61,882 nucleotides of DNA from the NCBI GenBank assembly GCA_945905925.1, contig CAMDQN010000020.1, positions 1 through 61,882 on the forward strand, read 5' to 3'. The position numbers and the translations under genes were made by a program. Positions 17,383 to 25,571 of this stretch are shown in pieces. The notes beneath the pieces were generated by a model that was not told the DNA's origin, did no database searches, and saw only the letters and a program-made list of their open reading frames with translations. This stretch comes from Singulisphaera sp. GP187 (GTDB taxonomy: Bacteria > Planctomycetota > Planctomycetia > Gemmatales > Gemmataceae). How positions within the stretch are numbered: the first letter of the stretch is position 1; the number at the start of each line of letters is the position of its first letter.

Positions 17383-18423
17383 TTACCACTCCGGCTCTTC
17401 TTCGTAAGGGAGTTTCTCGTGCCGCCCCGCGAGGATCACCGCGACCAACAGCGGTAGCAGCACGAGCGCTGCGCGACTGGCGAACAGCAGCCACCGGTTC
17501 TGACGGCTCACGCGCGGAATCAGGAACGGTGCGAGGACAAGCGGCGTAAGCGCGACGAGCCAGAACGAAATGGCGGGAACCTTGGTTTCGGCGTGCGACG
17601 GGCGCGTCCCGAGGAGCAACCCCGGCAAGAACGCGACCGCGACTGGGATCGCGCCACTCGCACTGATCTTCGCGCCGACTTCGCGCACCTGGACCACCCC
17701 GGCCGCGACCGCGATGCCGAACATCGCGGAGCCGATCACCACCGCGAGTTCCATGAACTTCGCGTTGTGCGAGTACAGCAGAACCGCCGCGCCCGCGTAG
17801 AACACCGCGCACAAAGACGCGGACACTTCCGCGCTCAACCCGCCGCGCGAGAGGCTATCCAAAACGAGCCAGACGAGAATCATCGCGACTCGGAGTTGCC
17901 ATACAAGGGCGGACCACTTCGGATCGGACGCGGCGTGCCCCATGACGAGCCACGCGCACACGATATACACCGCGGCGATTCGCGGGAGCCACACGAGAAG
18001 GTTCGCGACCCACCACGCGCGTTCCGGGATCGCGTGGCTCGCCGCCTTCCCGAGCCAGCGCGTGAGCAGTCCCACAACGACCAGCACGAGCGCCGCGCGC
18101 GGCAACCAGTGTTCGCACGAGGACGGCTTCGGCGAGTCCTCTTCGGGCACCGCGGCGCCCGGCTTCGGCGCATCGATGGGCTTCCACAGAACCAGGCGCG
18201 AGGTGTTCTCCCAGGTCGGCGCCGGGTCTTCGAGTGAAAGAGTCGGGACCGAGAAGTTCGCGCACATGAACGCGACCACCACCCCGACCGCGGACCCGAG
18301 CGCCGCGGCCCAGCGCCCGGTTAGGAGGAACACGCACAGCACAAGTGCGGACGCGCCCGCCCCAGGCAACACGCACTGTTGCAACGCTTCGAGCACATCT
18401 TTGAGTGGCGGGAGGGGAGGCAT
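17383..18423 (-). CDS. Integral membrane protein of unknown function
   Basis: This 346-residue protein has about nine or ten hydrophobic segments (for example ASALVLCVFLLTGRWAAAL, ALVLVVVGLLTRWLG and ALVLLPLLVAVILAG). A soluble loop of about 50 residues after the second segment is proline-rich. I do not recognise the family. ATG at 18423 is preferred: the longer frame adds a basic stretch encoded by the palindrome at 18443-18468, which is unlikely to be native. It is downstream of the YceI gene on the same strand. Confidence 0.65.
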   Translation of the reverse strand: MPPLPPLKDVLEALQQCVLPGAGASALVLCVFLLTGRWAAALGSAVGVVVAFMCANFSVPTLSLEDPAPTWENTSRLVLWKPIDAPKPGAAVPEEDSPKPSSCEHWLPRAALVLVVVGLLTRWLGKAASHAIPERAWWVANLLVWLPRIAAVYIVCAWLVMGHAASDPKWSALVWQLRVAMILVWLVLDSLSRGGLSAEVSASLCAVFYAGAAVLLYSHNAKFMELAVVIGSAMFGIAVAAGVVQVREVGAKISASGAIPVAVAFLPGLLLGTRPSHAETKVPAISFWLVALTPLVLAPFLIPRVSRQNRWLLFASRAALVLLPLLVAVILAGRHEKLPYEEEPEW

Positions 18424-18442
18424 GAGGTGTTTTAAGAGCCAA

Positions 18443-18468
18443 GTCTTGCGCCGCTTGCGGCGCAAGAC
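18443..18468. repeat. 12-bp perfect palindrome between YceI and membrane-protein genes
   Basis: GTCTTGCGCCGC and GCGGCGCAAGAC are exact complements with a two-base loop (TT). It is located 16 bases downstream of the YceI stop on the minus strand and 20 bases before the next start. It may be a terminator or attenuator. Confidence 0.7.
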
Positions 18469-18483
18469 AGCGCGGCGAAACAA

Positions 18484-19029
18484 TTAGCGCTTCACCAGCG
18501 TCACTTCGAGGCCCATCTCGACCTTGTCGTCGATCTTGCCCTTGCCGTAGACCATGCCCCACTGCGTGCGGTCGATGCTGAACGCCGCGGTGACAACGAT
18601 CTTGCCGTCCTTGTCCGTGATGGTCGCGGGGAACGTGACCGGCTTGGTCTTGCCGAGCATCGTGAGATCGCCGGTAACGCTGTAGCCGGTCGCGGTCTTC
18701 TCCACCTTCGTCGATTTGAACGTGGCCTTCGGCTGGTTCTTCACGTCGAAGAAGTCCGCGTTCTTGAGGTGTGCGGTGAGTTTGGCGTCGTCGGAGAAGA
18801 TCGAGTCGGTGTTGATGTCGACTTCGATCTTGGTCTTGGCGAGGTCGCCGTCGGTGACGGTCGCGGTGCCGGTCAGTTTGCCGAACCCGCCGCTGTGCTT
18901 GCCGTCCGGCTTCTTGCCGACGAACGTGACCTTCGTGTTATCGCCGGTGAGCGTGTACTTCGTGTCCGCGGCGCTCGCGGTGAATGCGCATGCGGCGACA
19001 ATGCTAAGTGCGATCAGCGAACGGGGCAT
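18484..19029 (-). CDS. YceI family periplasmic protein
   Basis: This 181-residue protein has the length and pattern of YceI. A signal peptide (LIALSIVAACAFTASAAD) is followed by a lipocalin-like barrel with TYTLTG-type strands, HSGGFGKLTGTATV, IEVDINTDSIFSDDAKLTAHLKN-type sequence (read in pieces), DFFDVKNQPKATFKSTKVEK and GDLTMLGKTKPVTFP. YceI proteins bind polyisoprenoid or other amphiphilic molecules in the periplasm. ATG at 19029 gives the signal peptide; a TTG two codons earlier is less likely. Confidence 0.92.
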   Translation of the reverse strand: MPRSLIALSIVAACAFTASAADTKYTLTGDNTKVTFVGKKPDGKHSGGFGKLTGTATVTDGDLAKTKIEVDINTDSIFSDDAKLTAHLKNADFFDVKNQPKATFKSTKVEKTATGYSVTGDLTMLGKTKPVTFPATITDKDGKIVVTAAFSIDRTQWGMVYGKGKIDDKVEMGLEVTLVKR

Positions 19030-19185
19030 GGTCAACTTCTCCGAGTTGAAAGACGGGAACGATCCGCCGACCGAATGCCGGCGACCTCCGACCGCAGTGA
19101 CGTGCGCGGTTGTTGGAAGTGTAGGAATTACCCGCCTGCGGTCGCGGGCTTACGCGCAAATTCGTAGTGCGGGTCGTCTACTGCT

Positions 19186-21444
19186 TCACGCCTTTCGGCG
19201 ACCGACGACCTTCAGTCTAATCTTGTCGCCGACGAATAGTTTCTCCCCATGCGCCGGGAACCGCACCTTCACGCGGCGCAGCGCACCGTAGCCGCTGTAC
19301 TCGGTAACGGTGCCCAGACCGAACTCCTCGTGCTGCACCAGCACGCCCAGCGCCAGCCCAGTGTCCGGTGCGTCGGGGATGGTCGGTTTCAGGTCCGGGT
19401 TCGGTTTCCGCACCGGCGGGATGAACGGCCGCGCACCGGTGTCGGCCCAGTCCTTCGCCGCGTGACTCGACTTCACCCGCCACTCGTCCGCCGCAGTGCG
19501 CGCGACGTTACGCGACATCGACGGGTCGATGAAGTTCACGTCGCGCGGCAACTCCTGAATGAACTGGCTCACGATGCAGTAGTTCAACTGCCCGCGGAAC
19601 TCCCGCATCCGGGCGTGACACAGATAGAGTTCCTTCATCGCGCGCGTCATGCCCACGAAACACAACCGGCGTTCTTCTTCCACCTCTTCGTCGTTGGACA
19701 AACTCCGCTCGTGCGGCAGAAGCCCCTGCTCCACCGCGAGCACGTACACCACGGGGAACTCCAGACCCTTCGACGCGTGCAGCGTCATCACGGAGACGTG
19801 ATCGGCTTGTTCGTCCCAGCCGTCCACGTCCGACGCGAGCGTGATCTGTTCGAGGAAGTCGGTGATGGTGCGGCTGTTGTCCTCGTCCCAGAACTGCTTC
19901 GCGGCGGTGACGAGTTCGCCTACGTTCATGAGCCGGTCCGCGTCCTCCTCATCGGTCGAATCGCGCAGCATCGTCTCGTAGCCCGACTTCTCAAGCACGA
20001 GCCGGACGAGTTCGTGCGGAGGTAAATCCAACCGCGAGCGCAGTTCGGACATCATCCTGTGGAAGTCGCGCAGCCCCGTCGCGGCCTTGCCCTTGATCTC
20101 GGTGATGCGCGCCACCTGTCCGGCCGCGACGAGCAACCCGATTTCTTGGCCCGCCGCGAACGACTGGAGCTTGTCGAGCGACACTTTCCCGATGCCGCGA
20201 ACCGGTTCGTTGACGACGCGGAGAAAGCTGACCGTGTCCTGCGGGTTGGCGAGCAACCGCAGGTACGCGAGCACGTCGCGGTTCTCTTTGCGCTCGAAGA
20301 ACGCCAGGCCCTTCACAATCTGGAACGGCACGCCATGTTTCACGAACGCGCTTTCCAGTGAGCGAGTAAGGGCGTTGATCCGCATGAAAATCGCGTGGTC
20401 GCGGTACTTGAACTTGCCCGACTTCACGGCTTCCTTGATGCGAGTGACGACGCCGTCGGCCTCATCGAGACCGTTGTCGAACGTGATGACGTTGACCGGG
20501 TCGCCCTGCGGGTTGTCGGTGACGAGGTCTTTCTTCTTGCGCTGCTTGTTGTGGTCGATGAGTACGCTGGCCGCATGGATAATCGACTTCGTGCTGCGGT
20601 AGTTCTGACTGAGCGTGATCGTGCGCGACTGCGGGAAGTCGCGCTCGAAGTCGAGGATGATTTTGATGTCCGAACCGCGCCACCGGTAAATCGATTGATC
20701 GGGGTCTCCGACCACGCACACGTTCGGGTAGTCGCGGCTCAGTTGCTTCACGATCTGGTACTGCGCGGAGTTCGTGTCCTGGTACTCGTCGATCAGCACG
20801 TAGCGGAACCGCGCGTCGAGTTCGGCGCGGAGTTCCTCATTCAGCTTCAGTGCCATCGCAGGCAGATAGAGGAGGTCGTCGAAGTCCATCGCGTTCGCGT
20901 TGCGCAGCCGCTTCTCGTACAGCGGGTACACCACGGACACCGTCTGCTGGAAGAAGTCCGTCGCGGTCTTCTGGTACGCCGCGGGCGTGATGAACTGGTT
21001 CTTCGCCTTGCTGATCGCACCGCCGATGCGCTCGGGGCTGAACTTCACGTTGTCTATGCCCGACGCTTCCAGCGCGTCCTTCACCAGCTTGTTGCGGTCG
21101 TCCATGTCGTAGATGGTGAAGTTGCGGTCATAACCCAAGCGGTCGGCGTACTGCCGCAGCAGCCGCGCACCGAGGCTGTGGAACGTACTCACCCACACCT
21201 TGTTGCCTGGTGCGAGTTTCTCGACACGAGTTTTCATCTCGCCCGCAGCCTTGTTCGTGAACGTAATCGCCAGGATGTTACTCGCGCGCACACCGGAGCG
21301 CAACAGGTACGCGACTCGGCGCGTGATGGCACGCGTCTTCCCGCTCCCGGCGCCCGCGAGAATCAGCAACGGGCCTTCACCGTGGGTCACGGCCGCTTTC
21401 TGATCGTCAGTCAAATCGGCGAGCAGTTCGGCTGACTCAGACAT
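19186..21444 (-). CDS. pcrA: ATP-dependent DNA helicase UvrD/PcrA/Rep type
   Basis: This 752-residue superfamily-1 3'-5' helicase has a complete motif set: Q-motif LTDDQKAAVTHGEGPLLILA, Walker A AGAGSGKT, Ia ITFTNKAAGEMK, II IDEYQDTNSAQY, III VVGDPDQSIYRWRG, IV LSQNYRST, V VSVMTLHASKGLEF and VI EEERRLCFVGMTRA. The C-terminus ends in the PcrA-type tail with VQHEEFGLGTVTEYSG followed by KVRFPAHGEKLF, a Tudor-like RNA-polymerase-interacting region. It acts in nucleotide-excision and replication-fork repair. ATG 21444 is chosen; the 20 bases upstream end at a palindromic repeat, so its promoter must lie within or beyond that repeat. Confidence 0.95.
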   Translation of the reverse strand: MSESAELLADLTDDQKAAVTHGEGPLLILAGAGSGKTRAITRRVAYLLRSGVRASNILAITFTNKAAGEMKTRVEKLAPGNKVWVSTFHSLGARLLRQYADRLGYDRNFTIYDMDDRNKLVKDALEASGIDNVKFSPERIGGAISKAKNQFITPAAYQKTATDFFQQTVSVVYPLYEKRLRNANAMDFDDLLYLPAMALKLNEELRAELDARFRYVLIDEYQDTNSAQYQIVKQLSRDYPNVCVVGDPDQSIYRWRGSDIKIILDFERDFPQSRTITLSQNYRSTKSIIHAASVLIDHNKQRKKKDLVTDNPQGDPVNVITFDNGLDEADGVVTRIKEAVKSGKFKYRDHAIFMRINALTRSLESAFVKHGVPFQIVKGLAFFERKENRDVLAYLRLLANPQDTVSFLRVVNEPVRGIGKVSLDKLQSFAAGQEIGLLVAAGQVARITEIKGKAATGLRDFHRMMSELRSRLDLPPHELVRLVLEKSGYETMLRDSTDEEDADRLMNVGELVTAAKQFWDEDNSRTITDFLEQITLASDVDGWDEQADHVSVMTLHASKGLEFPVVYVLAVEQGLLPHERSLSNDEEVEEERRLCFVGMTRAMKELYLCHARMREFRGQLNYCIVSQFIQELPRDVNFIDPSMSRNVARTAADEWRVKSSHAAKDWADTGARPFIPPVRKPNPDLKPTIPDAPDTGLALGVLVQHEEFGLGTVTEYSGYGALRRVKVRFPAHGEKLFVGDKIRLKVVGRRKA

Positions 21445-21464
21445 GGCGAATCCTTCCGTGTGGT

Positions 21465-21596
21465 GAAGAACCTCTCCCCCCAACCCCCTCCCCTAAGAAG
21501 GGAGGGGGAGTAAAGCAGTACACAGAGGAGCGGAACTGTGCGCCTTCTGTCTGAAGCCCCTCCCTTTTTAGGGGAGGGGTTGGGGAGGGGTTCTTC
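21465..21596. repeat. Family C inverted repeat in the pcrA/acpS divergent region
   Basis: The left arm (about 21465-21508, starting GAAGAACCTCTCCCC) and right arm (21557-21596) pair with a few mismatches around a 48-base loop. It lies between two divergent gene starts, 20 bases from the pcrA ATG, so it cannot be a gene-end terminator. The arm word is shared with 15294-15427 and 45477-45576. Confidence 0.85.
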
Positions 21597-21654
21597 CTCG
21601 CGGAATTCTACTGGCTCACAGCAGTGGTGCGAAGCTCAGCCTGAAAGTGACCCA

Positions 21655-22077
21655 ATGGTAATACTCGGACTCGGTACACAAGTCATGGAGTGCGCCAGGG
21701 TGCGGCAACTACTCGACGAACACGCGGACGCGTTCCTGCGGCAGGTGTACACCGACCGCGAGGTGCGGTTCTGTCACGCGAAGAAGCAAACCACGGAGCA
21801 GTTCACGGCTATTTGGGCCGCGAAAGAAGCGGTGTTCCGCGCGCTCGGCACCACCTGGAAACGCGGAATGAGTTGGACCGACATTGAGATCGTCTGCGAG
21901 GTCGGCGCGGCGCCGCACGCGATGGTCAGCGGGGCGACCCGCGAGCTTCAGGAGGCCCGCGGCGTCAACCACGTCCTGCTTACGATGGCGTTCTGCCGCA
22001 CCTTCGCCACCGCGACCGCGATCGCGAGCCACACCGACACGCCCCCGGTTAAGGAGGACACGACGCTCGACGATTGA
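21655..22077 (+). CDS. acpS: Holo-[acyl-carrier-protein] synthase-like 4'-phosphopantetheinyl transferase
   Basis: This 140-residue protein fits AcpS, which moves phosphopantetheine from CoA to acyl carrier protein. The N-terminus MVILGLGTQVMECARVRQLL matches the family start, and WAAKEAVFRALGT carries the Mg-binding glutamate and the lysine. The first Mg ligand, normally Asp in G-T-D-I/V-x-E, is Gln (GTQVMEC) here. From memory this Q is common in planctomycete homologues, so it may be a lineage feature. An acidic tail (PPVKEDTTLDD) follows. ATG at 21655 is fixed by this conserved start; the upstream frame runs into the palindrome. Confidence 0.85.
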   Translation: MVILGLGTQVMECARVRQLLDEHADAFLRQVYTDREVRFCHAKKQTTEQFTAIWAAKEAVFRALGTTWKRGMSWTDIEIVCEVGAAPHAMVSGATRELQEARGVNHVLLTMAFCRTFATATAIASHTDTPPVKEDTTLDD

Positions 22078-22170
22078 AAGGATGAGAGAGGAAGGATGAA
22101 GGATGAATTCAAAGACACCGGTTCCGCGAGAGGTCTTCTGCCTTCCTTTCATCCTTCATCCCTCATCCTT
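22078..22170. repeat. Imperfect inverted repeat between convergent genes
   Basis: The left arm (22078-22109, AAGGATGAGAGAGGAAGGAT and following) and right arm (22141-22170, ending CATCCCTCATCCTT) are partly complementary, with internal duplication of GGATGAA. The acpS stop abuts the left arm and the TAA of the convergent gene overlaps the right arm end. Confidence 0.6.
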
Positions 22171-22381
22171 ACTGCACCCCCTCCCCCACTTCCTTGAGCA
22201 GTGCGCGGGCGGCCTTGAACGCGGTGCGGACGCTCATCACTCGGCCCTCGATCTGGTCAGCGATGAACGGTCGTGCCGGGTCCGCCTTCGGCAGCCCGGC
22301 CAGTTCGAGCGTCAGCGGCAACAGTTTCATGAACTCGGTCATCCGGCTCTGCTTCAGTTCGTTGCTCACAGGCTGATCCAT
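22169..22381 (-). CDS. Small hypothetical protein
   Basis: This 70-residue protein begins MDQPVSNELKQSRMTEFMKL and is mostly helical, with no signal peptide or membrane segment. It contains LTLELAGLPKADPARPF and a basic helix VRTAFKAARALLKEV. I do not recognise it. The start (ATG 22381) gives a compact soluble protein; the frame continues upstream but with low-quality sequence. The spacing and codon use look real, so I keep it as a probable gene. Confidence 0.55.
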   Translation of the reverse strand: MDQPVSNELKQSRMTEFMKLLPLTLELAGLPKADPARPFIADQIEGRVMSVRTAFKAARALLKEVGEGVQ

Positions 22382-22716
22382 AACACATTCCAACGTGGGT
22401 GGTGAACTTTTCGCTACTCGCTCCAGACTACCGCGAACCGCGCCACACCTCAAGCGCGCTGTCGCCCACTCCGCCAGTACACGCCACATCTCCCCGCTTG
22501 CCTTCTTCGCGGCGTTACGCTACCCGCCTGCATCGGCCCGAACTTGACCGTAAAAGGGGAAAATCTCGGATTCGACCGGCAGACTGGCTAAATACTTCCG
22601 CGCGTCCCGTCGATGGGTTGGAGAGGATGCCCGTTGGAACCGACTGGGGCGCTCGCGAACGCGGGCGAACGGTTCGAGCAGGTCGTCCCGGGTCCAGGGT
22701 AGAGCGGGGAACACAC
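22382..22716. other. Divergent intergenic region, no clear feature
   Basis: This stretch of 335 bases separates two divergent starts and should hold both promoters. I see a TTGACC at 22544-22549 but no convincing -10 element at the right distance. There is no inverted repeat or recognisable gene remnant. Confidence 0.5.
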
Positions 22717-25290
22717 ATGAGCCGGAGCCGATGGTTCAAGCAGGCGCTCGCCGGAGTGCTGACTGTTTCCGCCGTCGGTGGGTGCAAGCAGCAGCTCTTC
22801 ATGGACCCCGCCGACTACAAGGACGCCACCAGCCTGACGATCCCGAAATCGCTGGAGACGAACCCGCACGGCCCCATCACACCGGCCACGGTGGACAAAC
22901 TGGGCGGGCCGGTCAACACCGTGATCGACTTCGTGCGCCCGCCGCGCCACATGACCCTCCGCGAGTGCGTCGCGCTCTCGCTCGAGCAGGGTAACGTCGG
23001 CGGCGAGAACCCGGCCAACCCCGGGTTCAAGTCCGAACAACTTTCGCTGGTCAACGGGCGGCAGACCGGGGGCGGCACGGACGCGGTCAAGGCGTTCGCC
23101 ATCGAACCGGCCACCGCCAGCGCCGAGATCGAGCGATCGCTCAGCAAGTTCGACGCGCGCTGGATCACCTCGATGCAGTGGCAGAAGGTCGATCAACCGG
23201 TCGCGGCCCAGTTCCTGTCGTTCCAGCAATCGCGCGACGCGGCCCAGTTCAGTAGCACCCTGGCTAAGCCACTGCCCACCGGTGGCGTGGCCGGCATCAC
23301 GTTCAGCACCGACTACTCGAAGTTCTCGCAAAACTCCGCGAACCAGACCCAACTGGTCAACCCGAACTACACGCCGCGCGTGCAACTCACCGTCGAACAG
23401 CCGCTGTTGCGGCTGTTCGGTGTCGAGGTGAATCAACTCACCTCGTCGCACCCCGGGAGCCTGCTGTTGCAAGGCGTCCAGCCCACCGGGGCCGGTACTG
23501 AAGGCATCCTGATCTCGCGCCTCCGGCTCGACCAGTCGCGGGCCTCCTTCGACCAGCGCGTGAACTTCATGCTGGTAAACGTGGAGGCCGCATACTGGAA
23601 CCTGTACGCCGCCTACTACAACCTGTACGCACAGGAAGAGGCGCTCCGGCAGGCGTTCGAGGGCTACCGGTACACAGAACTCCGGGTTCGGCTCGGGGTG
23701 GTGAAGCCGAAGCAACTCGACCAGATCACGGGCCAGTTCGAGCGGTTCCGGCGCCAGGTGTACCAGGCCCGCGGGCAGGTACTCGAAAGCGAGCGCCAGT
23801 TGCGCGGCCTCTTGGGATTGCGGAGCGACGATGGGGTGCGCCTCGTGCCCATCGACGAGCCAAACCTCGCGCCCTACAAGCCGGACTTCCACGAGGCCGC
23901 CAACGACGCCATCGCGTACCGCCCCGAACTGATGCTCGCGCGCCAGGACGTGAAATTCCGCCAACTCGACCTGCTGCTCCAGAACAACCTGCGGAAGCCC
24001 GACCTGCGCGGGTTCGCCCAGTACGACGTGGCCGGACTGGGCACGCGCCTCGACGGGCGCGCCGAGGACTTCGGCGCGAACGGGAACACCGTTCCGGGGA
24101 ACGCGTTCAGCAACTTCGTCGATAACCGGTTCAACAGTTGGACCCTGGGCGTGCGGCTCGACATGCCGCTCGGGTTCCGGGACGCCAACGCGCTGGTGCG
24201 CCAGGCTCAGTTGAACATGTCGCGGAGCTACATTCAGTTGCGCGACGGCGAACTGAAGGCCATCGAGTACCTGACGCTCCAGTACCGGCGCGTGATCCAG
24301 ACGCACACGGAAATTGCGCCGGCGCGCGCCGAGCGGGAATCTCTTCAGAAGTACGCGGCGCGGGTCCGGCAGGCGATCGAGATCAGCGGCGGCCCGGACC
24401 CGGTCGATTTCCTCAGCGACCTGACGGTTCAGCAACAACTGGCGGTGGCGATCGCGTCCGAGACGCGAGCCGTGGCCGACTACAACATCGCGCTGGCACA
24501 GTTCGAGTTCGCGAAGGGCACGATTCAACCGTACAACAACGTGTCGGTCGGCGAGGGCCAGTTGCCGCCGTGGGTGTCGAAGCGGGCCAAGGATCACATC
24601 CGCGAGCGGACCGAAGCGGCGATCAAGTTGCGCGAGCAACCGCTACCGATCGGCGGACCCGCGGCCGGGGGTCACCCGGTCGGGCAGCCCGGCACCGTGA
24701 CGTCGCTGATCCACCTGCCGGTGTTCGCGGAGAAGCGCGAGCCGGTGCCGGATGAACTGCCGAAGATGTCGGAGCCGCGTAACCCGCTCGACCCGAAGCT
24801 CGCTCCCGACCCCCGCGCCCTTCCCGGAGCGCTGCGTCCCAGTGGGGCGCAACCGATCGGCACGCCGCTCCCGACCTACGGCACGGGTATCGGACCGGAC
24901 TACTTCCAGCCCGAGGGCCGTCTCACACTCCCGCCGCTGCCTGCCGGGCGCACCGGTGGCACCGCCACGTTACCCGCGCCGCCGATCACGGGCAACGCGG
25001 GCGCGCCGGACGATTACTTCAAGCCAGACGGTCGCGCGACGATCCCGCAACCGCCCCCGTACCGCCCCGCGGTAGGTGGCCCCGCGGCCCCGGCGGTCCC
25101 GATCACGCCGCCGGCGCTGGGCACTGGCAACGAACCGCGTGACTACTTCAAACAGGACGGGCGTGTCACGCTCCCTCCGCCTCCGAACGCGGGCAAACCG
25201 ATCTGGGGTTCCACCACACCGCCGGTCGGTGGGAGCGTGCCGCTACCGCCCACGATCCCGCCGACGCTCCCGCCTCTGGGTGGAAATTGA
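22717..25290 (+). CDS. TolC-family outer-membrane efflux lipoprotein with C-terminal repeats
   Basis: This 857-residue protein begins with a lipoprotein signal (LAGVLTVSAVGGC, lipobox cysteine near residue 24). The central part, residues about 80-620, shows two TolC/OEP-type halves with long amphipathic helices: RASFDQRVNFMLVNVEAAYW, NLYAAYYNLYAQEEALRQAF and VRQAQLNMSRSYIQLRDGEL. It should form the outer-membrane channel of a tripartite exporter, but no inner-membrane partner is adjacent. From about residue 640 the chain is a proline/glycine-rich extension unlike other TolC proteins. It contains three repeats of Y-F-x-x-x-G-R-x-T-x-P near 24901, 25015 and 25144. It is followed by a terminator hairpin. 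Confidence 0.85.
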   Translation: MSRSRWFKQALAGVLTVSAVGGCKQQLFMDPADYKDATSLTIPKSLETNPHGPITPATVDKLGGPVNTVIDFVRPPRHMTLRECVALSLEQGNVGGENPANPGFKSEQLSLVNGRQTGGGTDAVKAFAIEPATASAEIERSLSKFDARWITSMQWQKVDQPVAAQFLSFQQSRDAAQFSSTLAKPLPTGGVAGITFSTDYSKFSQNSANQTQLVNPNYTPRVQLTVEQPLLRLFGVEVNQLTSSHPGSLLLQGVQPTGAGTEGILISRLRLDQSRASFDQRVNFMLVNVEAAYWNLYAAYYNLYAQEEALRQAFEGYRYTELRVRLGVVKPKQLDQITGQFERFRRQVYQARGQVLESERQLRGLLGLRSDDGVRLVPIDEPNLAPYKPDFHEAANDAIAYRPELMLARQDVKFRQLDLLLQNNLRKPDLRGFAQYDVAGLGTRLDGRAEDFGANGNTVPGNAFSNFVDNRFNSWTLGVRLDMPLGFRDANALVRQAQLNMSRSYIQLRDGELKAIEYLTLQYRRVIQTHTEIAPARAERESLQKYAARVRQAIEISGGPDPVDFLSDLTVQQQLAVAIASETRAVADYNIALAQFEFAKGTIQPYNNVSVGEGQLPPWVSKRAKDHIRERTEAAIKLREQPLPIGGPAAGGHPVGQPGTVTSLIHLPVFAEKREPVPDELPKMSEPRNPLDPKLAPDPRALPGALRPSGAQPIGTPLPTYGTGIGPDYFQPEGRLTLPPLPAGRTGGTATLPAPPITGNAGAPDDYFKPDGRATIPQPPPYRPAVGGPAAPAVPITPPALGTGNEPRDYFKQDGRVTLPPPPNAGKPIWGSTTPPVGGSVPLPPTIPPTLPPLGGN

Positions 25291-25316
25291 CCCGCTGAGC
25301 GAAGAACGAGAACCAA

Positions 25317-25346
25317 CGAACGGGGCGTCACAAGGCGCCCCGTTCG
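25317..25346 (+). terminator. Rho-independent-like terminator after the TolC gene
   Basis: An 11-bp stem, CGAACGGGGCG (25317-25327) with CGCCCCGTTCG (25336-25346) and an 8-base loop, is followed by CGTTTTGCG. It lies 27 bases after the stop. Confidence 0.7.
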
Positions 25347-25520
25347 CGTTTTGCGCGACGCGATACCATCTTCGCTGCTTGCGGCTTCGCGGGCACCACG
25401 CCTAGCGTTTCCCTGTCGTTCCCATCACCCACTGGCGCGGTTTCCCACGAAGCCGCGAGCGGCGAAAACAGCATCGCCGTGAAAGCTTTCGCGCTTTCCC
25501 ACATCCCACCCAAACGAAAA

Positions 25521-25548
25521 CCGCCCGCACACTTACGCGTGCGGGCGG
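25521..25548 (-). terminator. Terminator hairpin for the minus-strand DUF1501 gene
   Basis: CCGCCCGCAC and GTGCGGGCGG form a perfect 10-bp stem with an 8-base loop. On the minus strand the stem is followed by GGTTTTCGTTTGG, a short T-rich run. It lies 24 bases beyond the DUF1501 stop. Confidence 0.7.
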
Positions 25549-25571
25549 CGCGAGTCGGCTTCGCTGGAACC

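Noticed and set aside
22540-22575. Promoter from TTGACC at 22544 for the TolC gene
   Set aside because: No acceptable -10 hexamer is found at 16-18 bases, so I did not list it.
22588-24639. 683-residue minus-strand ORF opposite the TolC gene
   Set aside because: The plus strand encodes a clear TolC family protein; the antisense frame has no recognisable domain.
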